Origin: CBFHSD01 sp965658375
Lineage (GTDB): Bacteria; Bacteroidota; Bacteroidia; Flavobacteriales_G; Salibacteraceae
NCBI GenBank assembly: GCA_965658375.1
Contig: CBFHSD010000015.1
Location: 1 to 42,860, forward strand
Length of the DNA: 42,860 nucleotides
Direction of reading: 5' to 3'
The notes beneath the pieces are model-generated. The model ran no database searches, was not told where the DNA came from, and saw nothing but the letters and a program-made list of their open reading frames with translations. Shown piece by piece: positions 16,326 through 23,796 of this stretch (the stretch's first letter is position 1; every line of letters begins with the position of its first letter). The position numbers and the translations under genes were made by a program.

Positions 16326-18419
16326 ATGTCTAAAAAGATTGTACTTGTAGGGAACCCGAATTCTGGGAAAACATCCATTTTTAATGCTTTAACAGGTTTA
16401 AAACAAAAGGTTGGCAATTTTCCAGGTATTACCGTGGATAAAAAAGTTGGCTCAATCAAGTCTTCTCAGGGCGAACCTTGGGAACTTATTGATTTACCCG
16501 GGATTTACTCTCTTACACCAAAATCAATTGATGAAGGCGTAACGTGCGAAGTTCTTCTTGATGCCAAGCATGAAGATCACCCTTCGGGAGTAATTATTGT
16601 TTTAGACTCAACTAACCTCAAACGAAATTTAGTATTAGCAACACAGGTACTAGACCTTGGAATACCAGCAATGCTTGTGCTTAACATGAGTGACATAGCA
16701 GAAAAGAATGGATTATCTATTTCAACAGAACGCTTGGCAAATCGTCTAGACGTTCAGGTTATTCACACAAGTGCTAAAAAGAAAACTGGCTTAGATGCTA
16801 TTCGAAAACAATTAGATAGCCTAAAACCGGCCAAAAGACCTTTCATTGCTCCTCAACATCTCAGAGAAAATCAGCAAGAAAGATTGTCTGAACTTCTTCC
16901 TAACACAACATTTTACGCTGCTTTTAAACTGGCGGTGAATGTGCATCGCTTTCCTTGGATGGCAGACCTTCATCCTACCGTAGAAAAATGGTTCAAAACT
17001 GAAAATTTAATACCTTCTGAATTAGAACTAAGAGAAATATCCCAGCGTCATGAAGCCATTAATGCTTTATATCAAGGTGTTATTGAAGAGGATAAAGAGA
17101 TTGCTCGGTTCAAATGGAGTAACCGTCTTGATAAATGGATGATTCACCCAGTATTTGGATGGTTCATTCTATTTGCAGTATTCTTTGTTTTGTTTCAATC
17201 TGTTTTCAATTTGGCTACTTTCCCAATGGATTTAATAGATCTAGGCATGAGCGGCATAGCAAGTTGGCTGCAATCTGTTTTACCATCTGGTTTATTCAGT
17301 GACTTTTTAATCAACGGACTTTGGGCTGGATTAGGTGGCGTGGTGATTTTCATCCCACAGATTGTTATACTATTTGGATTCATCACTTTGCTTGAAGAAA
17401 CTGGTTATATGGCTCGCGTGAGTTTTTTAAACGACCGCCTACTAAGAAAAATGGGGATGAGCGGGAAGAGTATCGTTTCTATAGTTGGTGGTTTTGCTTG
17501 TGCAGTGCCTGCAATTATGGCCGCGAGAACAATTGATAATCCTAAAGAACGGCTCATTACAATATTCATTACTCCGCTTATGAGTTGCTCTGCGCGTTTA
17601 CCAGTGTATATTTTCTTAGTCGGTTTTATCGTTCCTGACACCACATATCTGGGAATCATTAACCTTCAAGGGCTTTTTATGCTTGGTTTGTACTTATTAG
17701 GGATTGTAATTGCCGGTTTGATAGGATTGCTAATGAATAAATGGCTCAAGTTAGAAGGCGGTTCTTTTCTTTTAGAATTACCAAGTTTTCAATTGCCGGA
17801 TTGGAGAACTGTTGGTTTAACAATGGTTCAAAAAGGGAAGGCATTTGTCGTTGAGGCTGGAAAAATCATTGTACTTATCTCTATGGTTCTATGGGTCCTT
17901 ACCTCTTTTGGCCCCAATGAGGAAAGGGTATTGATTCACGAGAAATACGCAAGTATAGAGTATGAAACAGGCTTAAGCGACCAACAAACCATGGATTACA
18001 ATAGCGAATTGCTCCAACATTCTTATGCGGGTAAAATGGGTAAATTAATAGAACCTGCTATCGAGCCACTAGGCTTTGACTGGAAAATTGGCATTGCCCT
18101 TATATCTTCTTTTGCAGCGAGAGAAGTATTTGTAGCCACCATGAGCGTGATCTATAGTACGGATGAAAATGCAGCCGATTTCGGAGCTATGAGAGAAAAA
18201 TTGAAAACAAGTATTAACCCTTCTACTGGTAAGCCTCTAATGTCTATACCCACAGCGGTATCTTTACTTATGTTTTATGTGTTTGCAATGCAATGCATGA
18301 GCACAATTGCAATTGTTAAGAGAGAGACTAACGGATGGAAATGGCCCATTATTCAAACCATTTCTTTTACTCTTATCGCTTACATCTTTAGTTTCGCAAG
18401 TTATCAGCTTCTCGCTTAA
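16326..18419 (+). CDS. feoB: Ferrous iron transporter FeoB (697 aa)
   Basis: Fe(II) uptake protein of the inner membrane. The N-terminal GTPase domain has G1 GNPNSGKTS (residues 8-16), the switch I region VGNFPGITVDKKVG, G3 DLPGIYSLTP and G4 NMSD. A helical spacer leads to the membrane part, with the gate motifs GGFACAVPAIMAARTI and SSFAAREVFVATMSVIY. Length is close to the family norm. No feoA or FeoA domain is fused or adjacent, which is uncommon but not rare in Bacteroidota. Its last 156 bases are overlapped on the opposite strand by an open frame of the unexplained locus at 18264-19015. Confidence 0.95.
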   Translation: MSKKIVLVGNPNSGKTSIFNALTGLKQKVGNFPGITVDKKVGSIKSSQGEPWELIDLPGIYSLTPKSIDEGVTCEVLLDAKHEDHPSGVIIVLDSTNLKRNLVLATQVLDLGIPAMLVLNMSDIAEKNGLSISTERLANRLDVQVIHTSAKKKTGLDAIRKQLDSLKPAKRPFIAPQHLRENQQERLSELLPNTTFYAAFKLAVNVHRFPWMADLHPTVEKWFKTENLIPSELELREISQRHEAINALYQGVIEEDKEIARFKWSNRLDKWMIHPVFGWFILFAVFFVLFQSVFNLATFPMDLIDLGMSGIASWLQSVLPSGLFSDFLINGLWAGLGGVVIFIPQIVILFGFITLLEETGYMARVSFLNDRLLRKMGMSGKSIVSIVGGFACAVPAIMAARTIDNPKERLITIFITPLMSCSARLPVYIFLVGFIVPDTTYLGIINLQGLFMLGLYLLGIVIAGLIGLLMNKWLKLEGGSFLLELPSFQLPDWRTVGLTMVQKGKAFVVEAGKIIVLISMVLWVLTSFGPNEERVLIHEKYASIEYETGLSDQQTMDYNSELLQHSYAGKMGKLIEPAIEPLGFDWKIGIALISSFAAREVFVATMSVIYSTDENAADFGAMREKLKTSINPSTGKPLMSIPTAVSLLMFYVFAMQCMSTIAIVKRETNGWKWPIIQTISFTLIAYIFSFASYQLLA

Positions 18420-18773
18420 TTCTAAGAGATCGAAAGGCTTGTAGACTCCTACAAACTTGTCTTTATATTTTTTACGATATCCCGCAGTGAGGTAATTCAG
18501 AGTATAGATAAAGAAGTTGTTTCTACAGTCGACATAGTTTATTTTAATCTGTCCAGGAAACATGCTATTTACAATACGTAGTTTTCCGTAATCGTTATAA
18601 ACTATCAACTCATTATTCTCCGCATCAAAAGAGTCAATCCCTAAATATTTATCCGCAAGCATCCCGCACAAATGCTTTCTATCTTTCTCGTCATTGTACA
18701 TGAACTTCACCTCTGCCATAAAAGACTTCGAATTAAAATAATGGACTTTAAGACTTCTAGTTTTACCAAGCAA
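18264..18773 (-). CDS. Hypothetical protein frame, 3' end running antisense into feoB
   Basis: No recognised family. The frame opens upstream of the TTG at 18773 with no ATG until 18719 (MAEVKFMYNDEKDRKH), and it remains open back to about 18890, so the beginning of the gene may lie in another frame. The middle looks coding (for instance DAENNELIVYNDYGKLRIV and LNYLTAGYRKKYKDKFVGVY). The last ~51 codons are antisense to feoB, so either the original stop has been lost or a long convergent overlap exists. See the slippery heptamer at 18836-18842, where a -1 shift joins this frame to the 64-codon frame upstream. Could be a decayed or recently acquired gene. Confidence 0.4.
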   Translation of the reverse strand: MLGKTRSLKVHYFNSKSFMAEVKFMYNDEKDRKHLCGMLADKYLGIDSFDAENNELIVYNDYGKLRIVNSMFPGQIKINYVDCRNNFFIYTLNYLTAGYRKKYKDKFVGVYKPFDLLELSEKLITCETKDVSDKSKRNGLNNGPFPSVSLSLNNCNCAHALHCKHIKHK

Positions 18774-18820
18774 AAAAAGTTTTCTTCTTAAAATTTGAAC
18801 ATAACAATCTCCGGCAAGGT

Positions 18821-19015
18821 TTACAGGTGACGCGAAAAAAAATGCATTTTGAGTCTTTCTAGCAACGAAAGTTTGTCGTGCAAAAAGGATACATTAATAG
18901 GTCTAACGCTTTTCTGCTTGTTTGCAGTTGCGATTTTATCCTTGATCACTTTAGAGTAATCTAAATCATAATGATTTAGCGAAAGTGAATAATATGTTGA
19001 CCCTTTAGTTATCAT
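18821..19015 (-). CDS. Hypothetical protein, 64 aa, probable 5' part of a frameshifted gene
   Basis: Begins MITKGSTYYSLSLNHYDLDY, is rich in Lys, Asp and Tyr, and ends in LERLKMHFFSRHL. Family not recognised. Its ninth-last to last codons include a T8 run at which the next frame (18264-18773) can be entered by a -1 shift. No signal peptide or membrane segment. As a separate protein it would be short and basic; as the first 60 residues of a fused product it would give a protein of about 250 aa. Confidence 0.4.
   Translation of the reverse strand: MITKGSTYYSLSLNHYDLDYSKVIKDKIATANKQKSVRPINVSFLHDKLSLLERLKMHFFSRHL
18836..18842 (-). other. Candidate -1 frameshift site T TTT TTT
   Basis: On the minus strand the eight-T run after CA is read CAT TTT TTT TCG in the 64-codon frame. 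The heptamer is therefore placed exactly as X XXY YYZ. A -1 slip leads to TTC GCG TCA CCT, which continues without a stop to 18264. Equally consistent with a one-base deletion in a pseudogene or a sequencing error in a homopolymer. Confidence 0.35.
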
Positions 19016-19274
19016 TTATAAGTAGGTGATTCTTCTCAAAAGAAGACTATTTTTTAGGATTAAACATTTTAAAGTTATAAATATTACAATGTTTGAATCT
19101 AAATTTAAAAAGTCACTGTTTTATAGGTCTTCTAAAGGCACATAGAGCAGCAAAACTCGTGCTTAAAATGAAAAAGTATTCTTTTGAATCGAATCCCTAT
19201 TCATTACTCAGGTGTACAAATCAATTCTGCTAAAACTAACTTTCGTCAAGTTGATGATAAACTGGTATTTGTGC
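19016..19274. other. Gene-free stretch downstream of the response regulator
   Basis: AT-rich region of about 260 bases between the 64-codon frame and the end of the response regulator gene, both on the minus strand. I see no convincing frame, hairpin terminator or repeat here; it presumably holds the promoter of the 18821-19015 frame. Confidence 0.4.
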
Positions 19275-19970
19275 TTATACAGTGAATTTGTAACCTACTC
19301 CCCTTATCGAATGGATGTACTTAGGATTTCTAGGATCTTTCTCAAAGTACTTACGAAAAACTAAAATGTAATTGTCAATTGTTCTAGTACTTGGGAAAAC
19401 ATCATAACCCCAAACTATTTCTAAAATTTCTTCTCTAGACACTACCTGACCTTTCCTTTCAAAAAGCAATTTTAATAAGTGAATTTCCCTTTTTGAGACA
19501 CTTTTAACATCTCCATTCCATGTAGTAATTTCGAATGTTTCAAAGTTGATTTTATTCTCTCCAAAAATAGCTTCACTTAACTCTTCACCTCTTCCACTTA
19601 ACTGCAATCCTCTCTTTATAAGAATATTAACTCTTAAAACAAACTCTTCTAGGTTAAAGGGCTTTGTCAAATAGTCATCTGCTCCAGCTTTTAATCCTTG
19701 AATTTTATCTTGAGGTGTGCCTTTGGCTGTCAAGAAAAGGACAGGTACTTTATCGTTTTGCAATCGAATGGTTTCGCAAACAGTGAACCCATCCATTTTG
19801 GGAAGCATTACATCCAATATTATGAGGTCAAATCGAGCTTTTCTAAATTGATCTATTCCTTTTTCCCCGTCCGAAGCAGTCACCACATCGAAGCCCTCAA
19901 CTTCTAAATTTAAAGCTAGAGTATCTCTTAATGTAACTTCGTCTTCAACCAGTAAAATTCTCTTGGCCAT
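19275..19970 (-). CDS. OmpR/PhoB-family response regulator (231 aa)
   Basis: Two-component transcription regulator. The receiver domain (1-120) has the acidic pocket VEDE (8-11), the phospho-acceptor D53 in ILDVMLPKMDGF, T81 and K103 in YLTKPF. The C-terminal winged helix (about 135-231) has SKREIHLLKLLFERKGQVVS, WGYDVFPSTRTIDNYILVFR and the ending YIHSIRGVGYKFTV, all typical of the OmpR subfamily. No histidine kinase gene lies on either side, so its partner is elsewhere. Targets cannot be told from the sequence. Confidence 0.93.
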   Translation of the reverse strand: MAKRILLVEDEVTLRDTLALNLEVEGFDVVTASDGEKGIDQFRKARFDLIILDVMLPKMDGFTVCETIRLQNDKVPVLFLTAKGTPQDKIQGLKAGADDYLTKPFNLEEFVLRVNILIKRGLQLSGRGEELSEAIFGENKINFETFEITTWNGDVKSVSKREIHLLKLLFERKGQVVSREEILEIVWGYDVFPSTRTIDNYILVFRKYFEKDPRNPKYIHSIRGVGYKFTV

Positions 19971-20128
19971 AGCTTATAGTATGAGCTAACAAATTATATA
20001 AAGTTTGAATGCTTCTTACACATTCACTTAACTTCTATCCTCTAAAACGACTTTTTCAGAACTCAAAGCCCCAATTCATGGAAGAGTTCATCTAAGGTAT
20101 TGGAAACAGCGCCTTGATTTAAAGGTTC

Positions 20129-20175
20129 AAAAAAAAGCGGCTCAACTTGTTCAAACAAGTTCAACCGCTTTTTTT
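20129..20175. terminator. Bidirectional terminator hairpin after the 54-aa gene
   Basis: A long stem (A8-GCGG-x-T-x-AACTTGT paired with ACAAGTT-x-x-CCGC-T7) with a small loop and A/T runs on both sides. It starts 17 bases after the stop of the minus-strand 54-aa gene (20192), which it probably terminates, insulating the response regulator downstream. An open minus-strand frame also passes through it to a TGA at 20063-20065. Confidence 0.8.
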
Positions 20176-20191
20176 ATGTGAGCTTCTCCGT

Positions 20192-20356
20192 TTAGCTCCC
20201 GCAACCCACACAATCTATATGCGAATCCATTGGTTTTACACCTTTCAATTTCATTTCCAAATTATGCATCTGGTCTCTAATCTCCATATCCTCGAACATG
20301 TCTCCCGTAAGTTGATTGCGCAACTCTAAAATCTGATTCTTTAATTGCTCTTCCAT
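20192..20356 (-). CDS. Conserved-looking 54-aa small protein with C-terminal Cys motif
   Basis: The frame starts at an ATG at 20356 (MEEQLKNQILELRNQLTGDM) and ends in MDSHIDCVGCGS before a TAA. The first 40 residues are a charged amphipathic helix with heptad-like Leu/Ile/Met positions, likely a coiled coil; the end carries a CxxC (CVGC) within DCVGCGS that could bind a metal or be redox-active. I recall similar short proteins with the same K-G-V-K-P-M-D-S-H-x-x-C-V-G-C-G-S ending in other Flavobacteriia, but this cannot be verified here. It has its own terminator. Function unknown. Confidence 0.7.
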   Translation of the reverse strand: MEEQLKNQILELRNQLTGDMFEDMEIRDQMHNLEMKLKGVKPMDSHIDCVGCGS

Positions 20357-20671
20357 AAAATTATATCTCCCAATTTGAATTTAGCTACTGAATTGTTCTT
20401 TTCGAAACTACATGTAAAGAGCAGGGAAAATTCCTAGATACTCTTTCACTTATTAAAAATGAAATGTGAAAAACATATCGTGAAGGATGAAAGTTGTTGA
20501 ATAAGATGTTAAGTGATTATGAATCAGGATTAACTTGAATTAACATTCGTTTAAAACTCTATTTATGAACAATGGGTGCTGAAAAATGGCTGCTCATAAA
20601 TTTGGAAATCAGAAAATTTAATTTCTCTTTTCCGGTAATAATCTCTTCAATTTTCTTGGTATTATCGCCTT
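20357..20671. other. Divergent intergenic region
   Basis: 315 AT-rich bases between the 54-aa gene (minus) and the Nudix gene (plus). It must hold both promoters, but no exact TAnnTTTG box is found at the expected distance from either start. No RNA gene or repeat is recognised. Confidence 0.4.
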
Positions 20672-21223
20672 ATGAAAGCAATTGATTCATCTGATCCTTG
20701 GAAAGTTAACAAGAAAGAGAAAATCTACGAGAATCCATGGATTACACTATACCATCACGATGTGATTACTCCGGGTGGAAACAATGGGGTTTATGGAATG
20801 GTTGATTTTAAGAACTTGGCTATTGGCGTCATTCCATTGGATAAAGAGAATAATACCTGGCTGGTAGGCCAGTACCGTTTTCCAAATGAAGAATACTCTT
20901 GGGAAATTCCAGCAGGTGGAGGAGCTTTGAATGAGCTCCCTGTAAAAGCTGCCAAACGAGAACTGATTGAAGAGTGCGGCATTATTGCTAAAAAATGGGA
21001 GCACCTTCTCGAAATGCGTTTGTCCAACTCTGTTTCTAACGAGATTGCACATATTTACATGGCCAGAGACCTCTCTTTCACTTCCAGTCAACCAGAAGAT
21101 ACCGAGCAGCTTGAAATTAAAAAAGTGCCTTTTAAAAAAGCGCTAGAACTGGTTATGGATGGCACCATAAAAGATAGTATGAGTGTTGCTGGCCTCTTAA
21201 AAGTAAATGCTCTTCTTACTTAG
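20672..21223 (+). CDS. Nudix hydrolase, ADP-ribose pyrophosphatase-like (183 aa)
   Basis: Hydrolyses a nucleoside diphosphate linked to another moiety. The Nudix box GX5EX7REUXEEXGU is perfect: GGGALNE, then seven residues, then RELIEECGI. The preceding VGQYRFPNEEYSWEIPAGG is typical of the ADP-sugar/ADP-ribose pyrophosphatase subgroup (NudF-like) that often uses ADP-ribose. The N-terminal part (KEKIYENPWITLYHHDVITP) also fits that group. The stop codon TAG shares bases with the TAA of the convergent E1 gene (TTAG at 21220-21223). Confidence 0.9.
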   Translation: MKAIDSSDPWKVNKKEKIYENPWITLYHHDVITPGGNNGVYGMVDFKNLAIGVIPLDKENNTWLVGQYRFPNEEYSWEIPAGGGALNELPVKAAKRELIEECGIIAKKWEHLLEMRLSNSVSNEIAHIYMARDLSFTSSQPEDTEQLEIKKVPFKKALELVMDGTIKDSMSVAGLLKVNALLT

Positions 21224-23196
21224 TAAACTAACAATTCTTCAACAGTTTGCTTTAACTGTTTCTTGGGTAAAAAGCTTTCTTCTAATGTTGGTGCAAAAGG
21301 CACAGGAGTGTCTAAACTTGCCAAGCGTTTTACTGGAGCATCTAAATAGGTAAAACAATCTTCAGAAATCATAGAGGCAATTTCTCCTCCTAACCCACCA
21401 AATAAAGTATCTTCATGTAAAACGAGTACTTTACCTGTTCTTTTAACACTCTCAAGTATCCCTTCTTTATCTATAGGAACCAGGGTTCTTAAGTCTATTA
21501 CCTCTATTCTACTGTCTTCAAACTCTTTTGCGATCTCCATTGCCCAATGAACACCCATACCATAGGTAATTATAGATAATTCATCTCCAGAACAAACCTG
21601 AGCACATTGACCAAAAGGTATATTGTAATAACCTACCGGTACTTCTTGAGATAGAGATCTATAAAGCGCCTTGTGTTCAAAGAACATGACTGGGTTTGGA
21701 TCTTCAAATGCAGTAAGCAATAAACCCTTAGCATCTAAAGGAAAAGCAGGATACACCACTTTAAGACCAGGAATATGTGTGAACCACGACTCATTGCTTT
21801 GTGAATGAAATGGACCTGCCGCTACTCCAGCTCCTGTAGGCATGCGCACTACAACATCTGCATTTTGCCCCCAACGCCAATGAATTTTCGCAAGATTGTT
21901 ACAGATTTGCGTCATCCCTTCTGAGACAAAATCAGCAAATTGCATTTCTACCATGGCCTTATGTCCATTGATACTTAAGCCCAAGCCTGCACCGAGGATG
22001 GCAGATTCGCATAATGGAGTGTTTCTTACTCGTTCCTTTCCGTAACGCTCAGTAAAACCTTCCGTAATTTTAAAGACTCCACCATAATCAGCAATATCTT
22101 GCCCCATTAATACAAGCTTATCGTGCTTCTTCATAGCTTGATCTAGGCCATCTTGAATGGCATCTACCAAACGCATTTCATTTTTAGCCGTATCTTGATT
22201 TTGTTCTTGAAAAGTAAAAGGCGCATGAAGATCTTTCAATTCCTTTTCCTTATCAAAAATAATGGCACCCTCATTGTCTGCCTGCTTCCAAGCTCGGTTA
22301 ATCTCATCTCTCATCTCCTCTTCCAAGGCATTTGCAGCGTCAGTACTTAAAAGTCCTTCAGACTTTAAGAAAGACTTGTAATTAGCTACTGGATCTTCCT
22401 TTGACCACTGATCTTGAATGCCATCTGGGTAATATTTTGTTCCCGAAGCTTCTTCATGTCCTCGCATTCTAAATGTGAGCATTTCAATCATTATGGGTTG
22501 GGGCTTACTTCTCATTGCTGAAGCAGCTTGTCTTACTCCAGAAATAACTTCAAGAATGTTGTTTCCATTGATCTGAGTACCTTGAATCCCATAGCCAATG
22601 CACTTATCTGTGAAATTTCTCATTCGAAACTGCTCAGAGCTAGGCGTTGATAATCCCCATTGATTGTTTTCTACTAAAAAAATTACTGGTAGTTGCCATA
22701 CAGCAGCAGTATTAATAGCTTCGTGAAAGTCACCTTCACTTGCGCCTCCATCTCCCGTCACAACTAAAGTAGCTTTGCCATTAGAAGTCAATTTGTTTGC
22801 CAAGGCAATACCATCTGCAACACCCAACTGTGGTCCGAGATGAGAGATCATACCAACAATATGATGTTCATTAGAACCGAAATGAAATGAACGATCTCTC
22901 CCTTTAGTAAAACCAGAAGCTTTCCCTTGAAATTGAGCAAATAAGCGTTCAAGCGGCACATCTCTGGTTGTAAACACACCTAAATTTCTATGCATCGGAA
23001 GCATATACTCATCTCTATTCATGGCGTAAGCTGAACCAACCGAAATGGCCTCTTGCCCCATTCCACTAAACCATTTAGAGATTTTTCCTTGCCTCAGGAG
23101 AATCAGCATTTTTTCTTCAATTAGTCTTGGAAGCACTAATCTTTTGTAAATATCTAAAAGCTCTTCGTCTCTAAAACCCTTTCTATTAAACTTCAT
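21220..23196 (-). CDS. Fused E1 alpha/beta subunit of a 2-oxoacid dehydrogenase (658 aa)
   Basis: Thiamine-diphosphate decarboxylase component of a 2-oxoacid dehydrogenase complex, most like branched-chain 2-oxoacid (2-oxoisovalerate) dehydrogenase, with both subunits in one chain. Residues 1-~330 are E1 alpha: the ThDP motif runs from GDGGASEGDFHEA (148-160) to VENNQWG (176-181), and FRMRGHEEASGTKYYPDG is the phosphorylation-loop equivalent. Residues ~335-658 are E1 beta, from NEMRLVDAIQDGLDQ through GQDIADYGGVFKITEGF, RVRNTPLCES and a C-terminal transketolase-C domain (VIDLRTLVPID, then VLHEDTLFGGLGGEIAS). This fusion is common in Bacteroidota. The E2 and E3 genes are not in the window. Substrate assignment is by similarity only. 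Confidence 0.92.
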   Translation of the reverse strand: MKFNRKGFRDEELLDIYKRLVLPRLIEEKMLILLRQGKISKWFSGMGQEAISVGSAYAMNRDEYMLPMHRNLGVFTTRDVPLERLFAQFQGKASGFTKGRDRSFHFGSNEHHIVGMISHLGPQLGVADGIALANKLTSNGKATLVVTGDGGASEGDFHEAINTAAVWQLPVIFLVENNQWGLSTPSSEQFRMRNFTDKCIGYGIQGTQINGNNILEVISGVRQAASAMRSKPQPIMIEMLTFRMRGHEEASGTKYYPDGIQDQWSKEDPVANYKSFLKSEGLLSTDAANALEEEMRDEINRAWKQADNEGAIIFDKEKELKDLHAPFTFQEQNQDTAKNEMRLVDAIQDGLDQAMKKHDKLVLMGQDIADYGGVFKITEGFTERYGKERVRNTPLCESAILGAGLGLSINGHKAMVEMQFADFVSEGMTQICNNLAKIHWRWGQNADVVVRMPTGAGVAAGPFHSQSNESWFTHIPGLKVVYPAFPLDAKGLLLTAFEDPNPVMFFEHKALYRSLSQEVPVGYYNIPFGQCAQVCSGDELSIITYGMGVHWAMEIAKEFEDSRIEVIDLRTLVPIDKEGILESVKRTGKVLVLHEDTLFGGLGGEIASMISEDCFTYLDAPVKRLASLDTPVPFAPTLEESFLPKKQLKQTVEELLVY

Positions 23197-23218
23197 GTTT
23201 CGCTCGGTTGTAAGCGTT

Positions 23219-23226
23219 CAAAGTTA
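23219..23226 (-). promoter_or_regulatory. Bacteroidota -7 promoter box TAACTTTG of the E1 gene
   Basis: Exact TAnnTTTG on the minus strand, 22 bases before the ATG at 23196. No matching TTG 19-21 bases upstream. Confidence 0.45.
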
Positions 23227-23306
23227 TTCAACTTTCAAAGGGAACTTTTCTAGTTAAGTTCGAATTCACGGGCTTTTTTCCACAAGATTTTAGTGGAATT
23301 AAAAAT

Positions 23307-23314
23307 TATATTTG
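23307..23314 (+). promoter_or_regulatory. Bacteroidota -7 promoter box TATATTTG of the lipoprotein-SUI1 operon
   Basis: Exact TAnnTTTG, 19 bases before the ATG at 23334. The -33 region has only a weak TTTTAG. Confidence 0.45.
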
Positions 23315-23333
23315 AAGCACAAAATCAATATCA

Positions 23334-23795
23334 ATGAAACATTTTTTTTCTGTAATAGCAATTCTAGGCATTATGCTTATGAGTTGCGAAGATCCATGTA
23401 CCAGCACCGTTTGTTTAAATGGTGGTGTTTGTAGTGATGGAGACTGTCTTTGCCCAGAAGGTTTTTCTGGCGAAGAATGTGAGCGAGAAGCTCGCTTTGA
23501 TTTTATCGGGAACTACATTTCAAATACAGATTGCATGGCATATGAAAGCTATGTGCGCATTAGTAGAGATGACACAAAAGGCACTCGAGTTACAATAGAC
23601 AACTTATTAGATACTGGGGTAAGTGTTTCTGGTATGGTAATGAACAACCAAGTAACTATTCAAAATCAATCTTGGTTTGACGGAACTGTAGAAGGTTTCG
23701 CCTCTTCTAACAATGGTCTATTGACAATAAATGTGGTTTTCACAGATGCTGATGGAATACAAACCAATTGTTTAATTTCAGGAACTAAAGAATAA
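23334..23795 (+). CDS. Lipoprotein with EGF-like module (153 aa)
   Basis: A lipobox LMSC gives acylated Cys18 after MKHFFSVIAILGIM. Residues ~22-50 are an EGF-like domain: CTSTVCLNGGVCSDG, then CLCPEGFSGEEC, with six Cys in EGF order. The remaining ~100 residues begin RFDFIGNYISNTDC and end IQTNCLISGTKE, with Thr/Val-rich alternation suggesting a small beta-barrel; the first and last Cys could form a disulfide. The next gene has the same kind of C-terminal domain. It is the first gene of a three-gene operon, with one base to the next start. Probably outer-membrane attached; role unknown. Confidence 0.82.
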   Translation: MKHFFSVIAILGIMLMSCEDPCTSTVCLNGGVCSDGDCLCPEGFSGEECEREARFDFIGNYISNTDCMAYESYVRISRDDTKGTRVTIDNLLDTGVSVSGMVMNNQVTIQNQSWFDGTVEGFASSNNGLLTINVVFTDADGIQTNCLISGTKE

Positions 23796-23796
23796 G

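Noticed and set aside
19698..20329. Short plus-strand frames around the response regulator and hairpin
   Set aside because: Shadows of the response regulator and of the 54-aa gene; no family features.
21220..23196. Suspected gene-fusion artefact in the E1 gene
   Set aside because: Alpha-beta fusion of E1 is known in Bacteroidota and both halves are complete and in frame, so it is taken as real.
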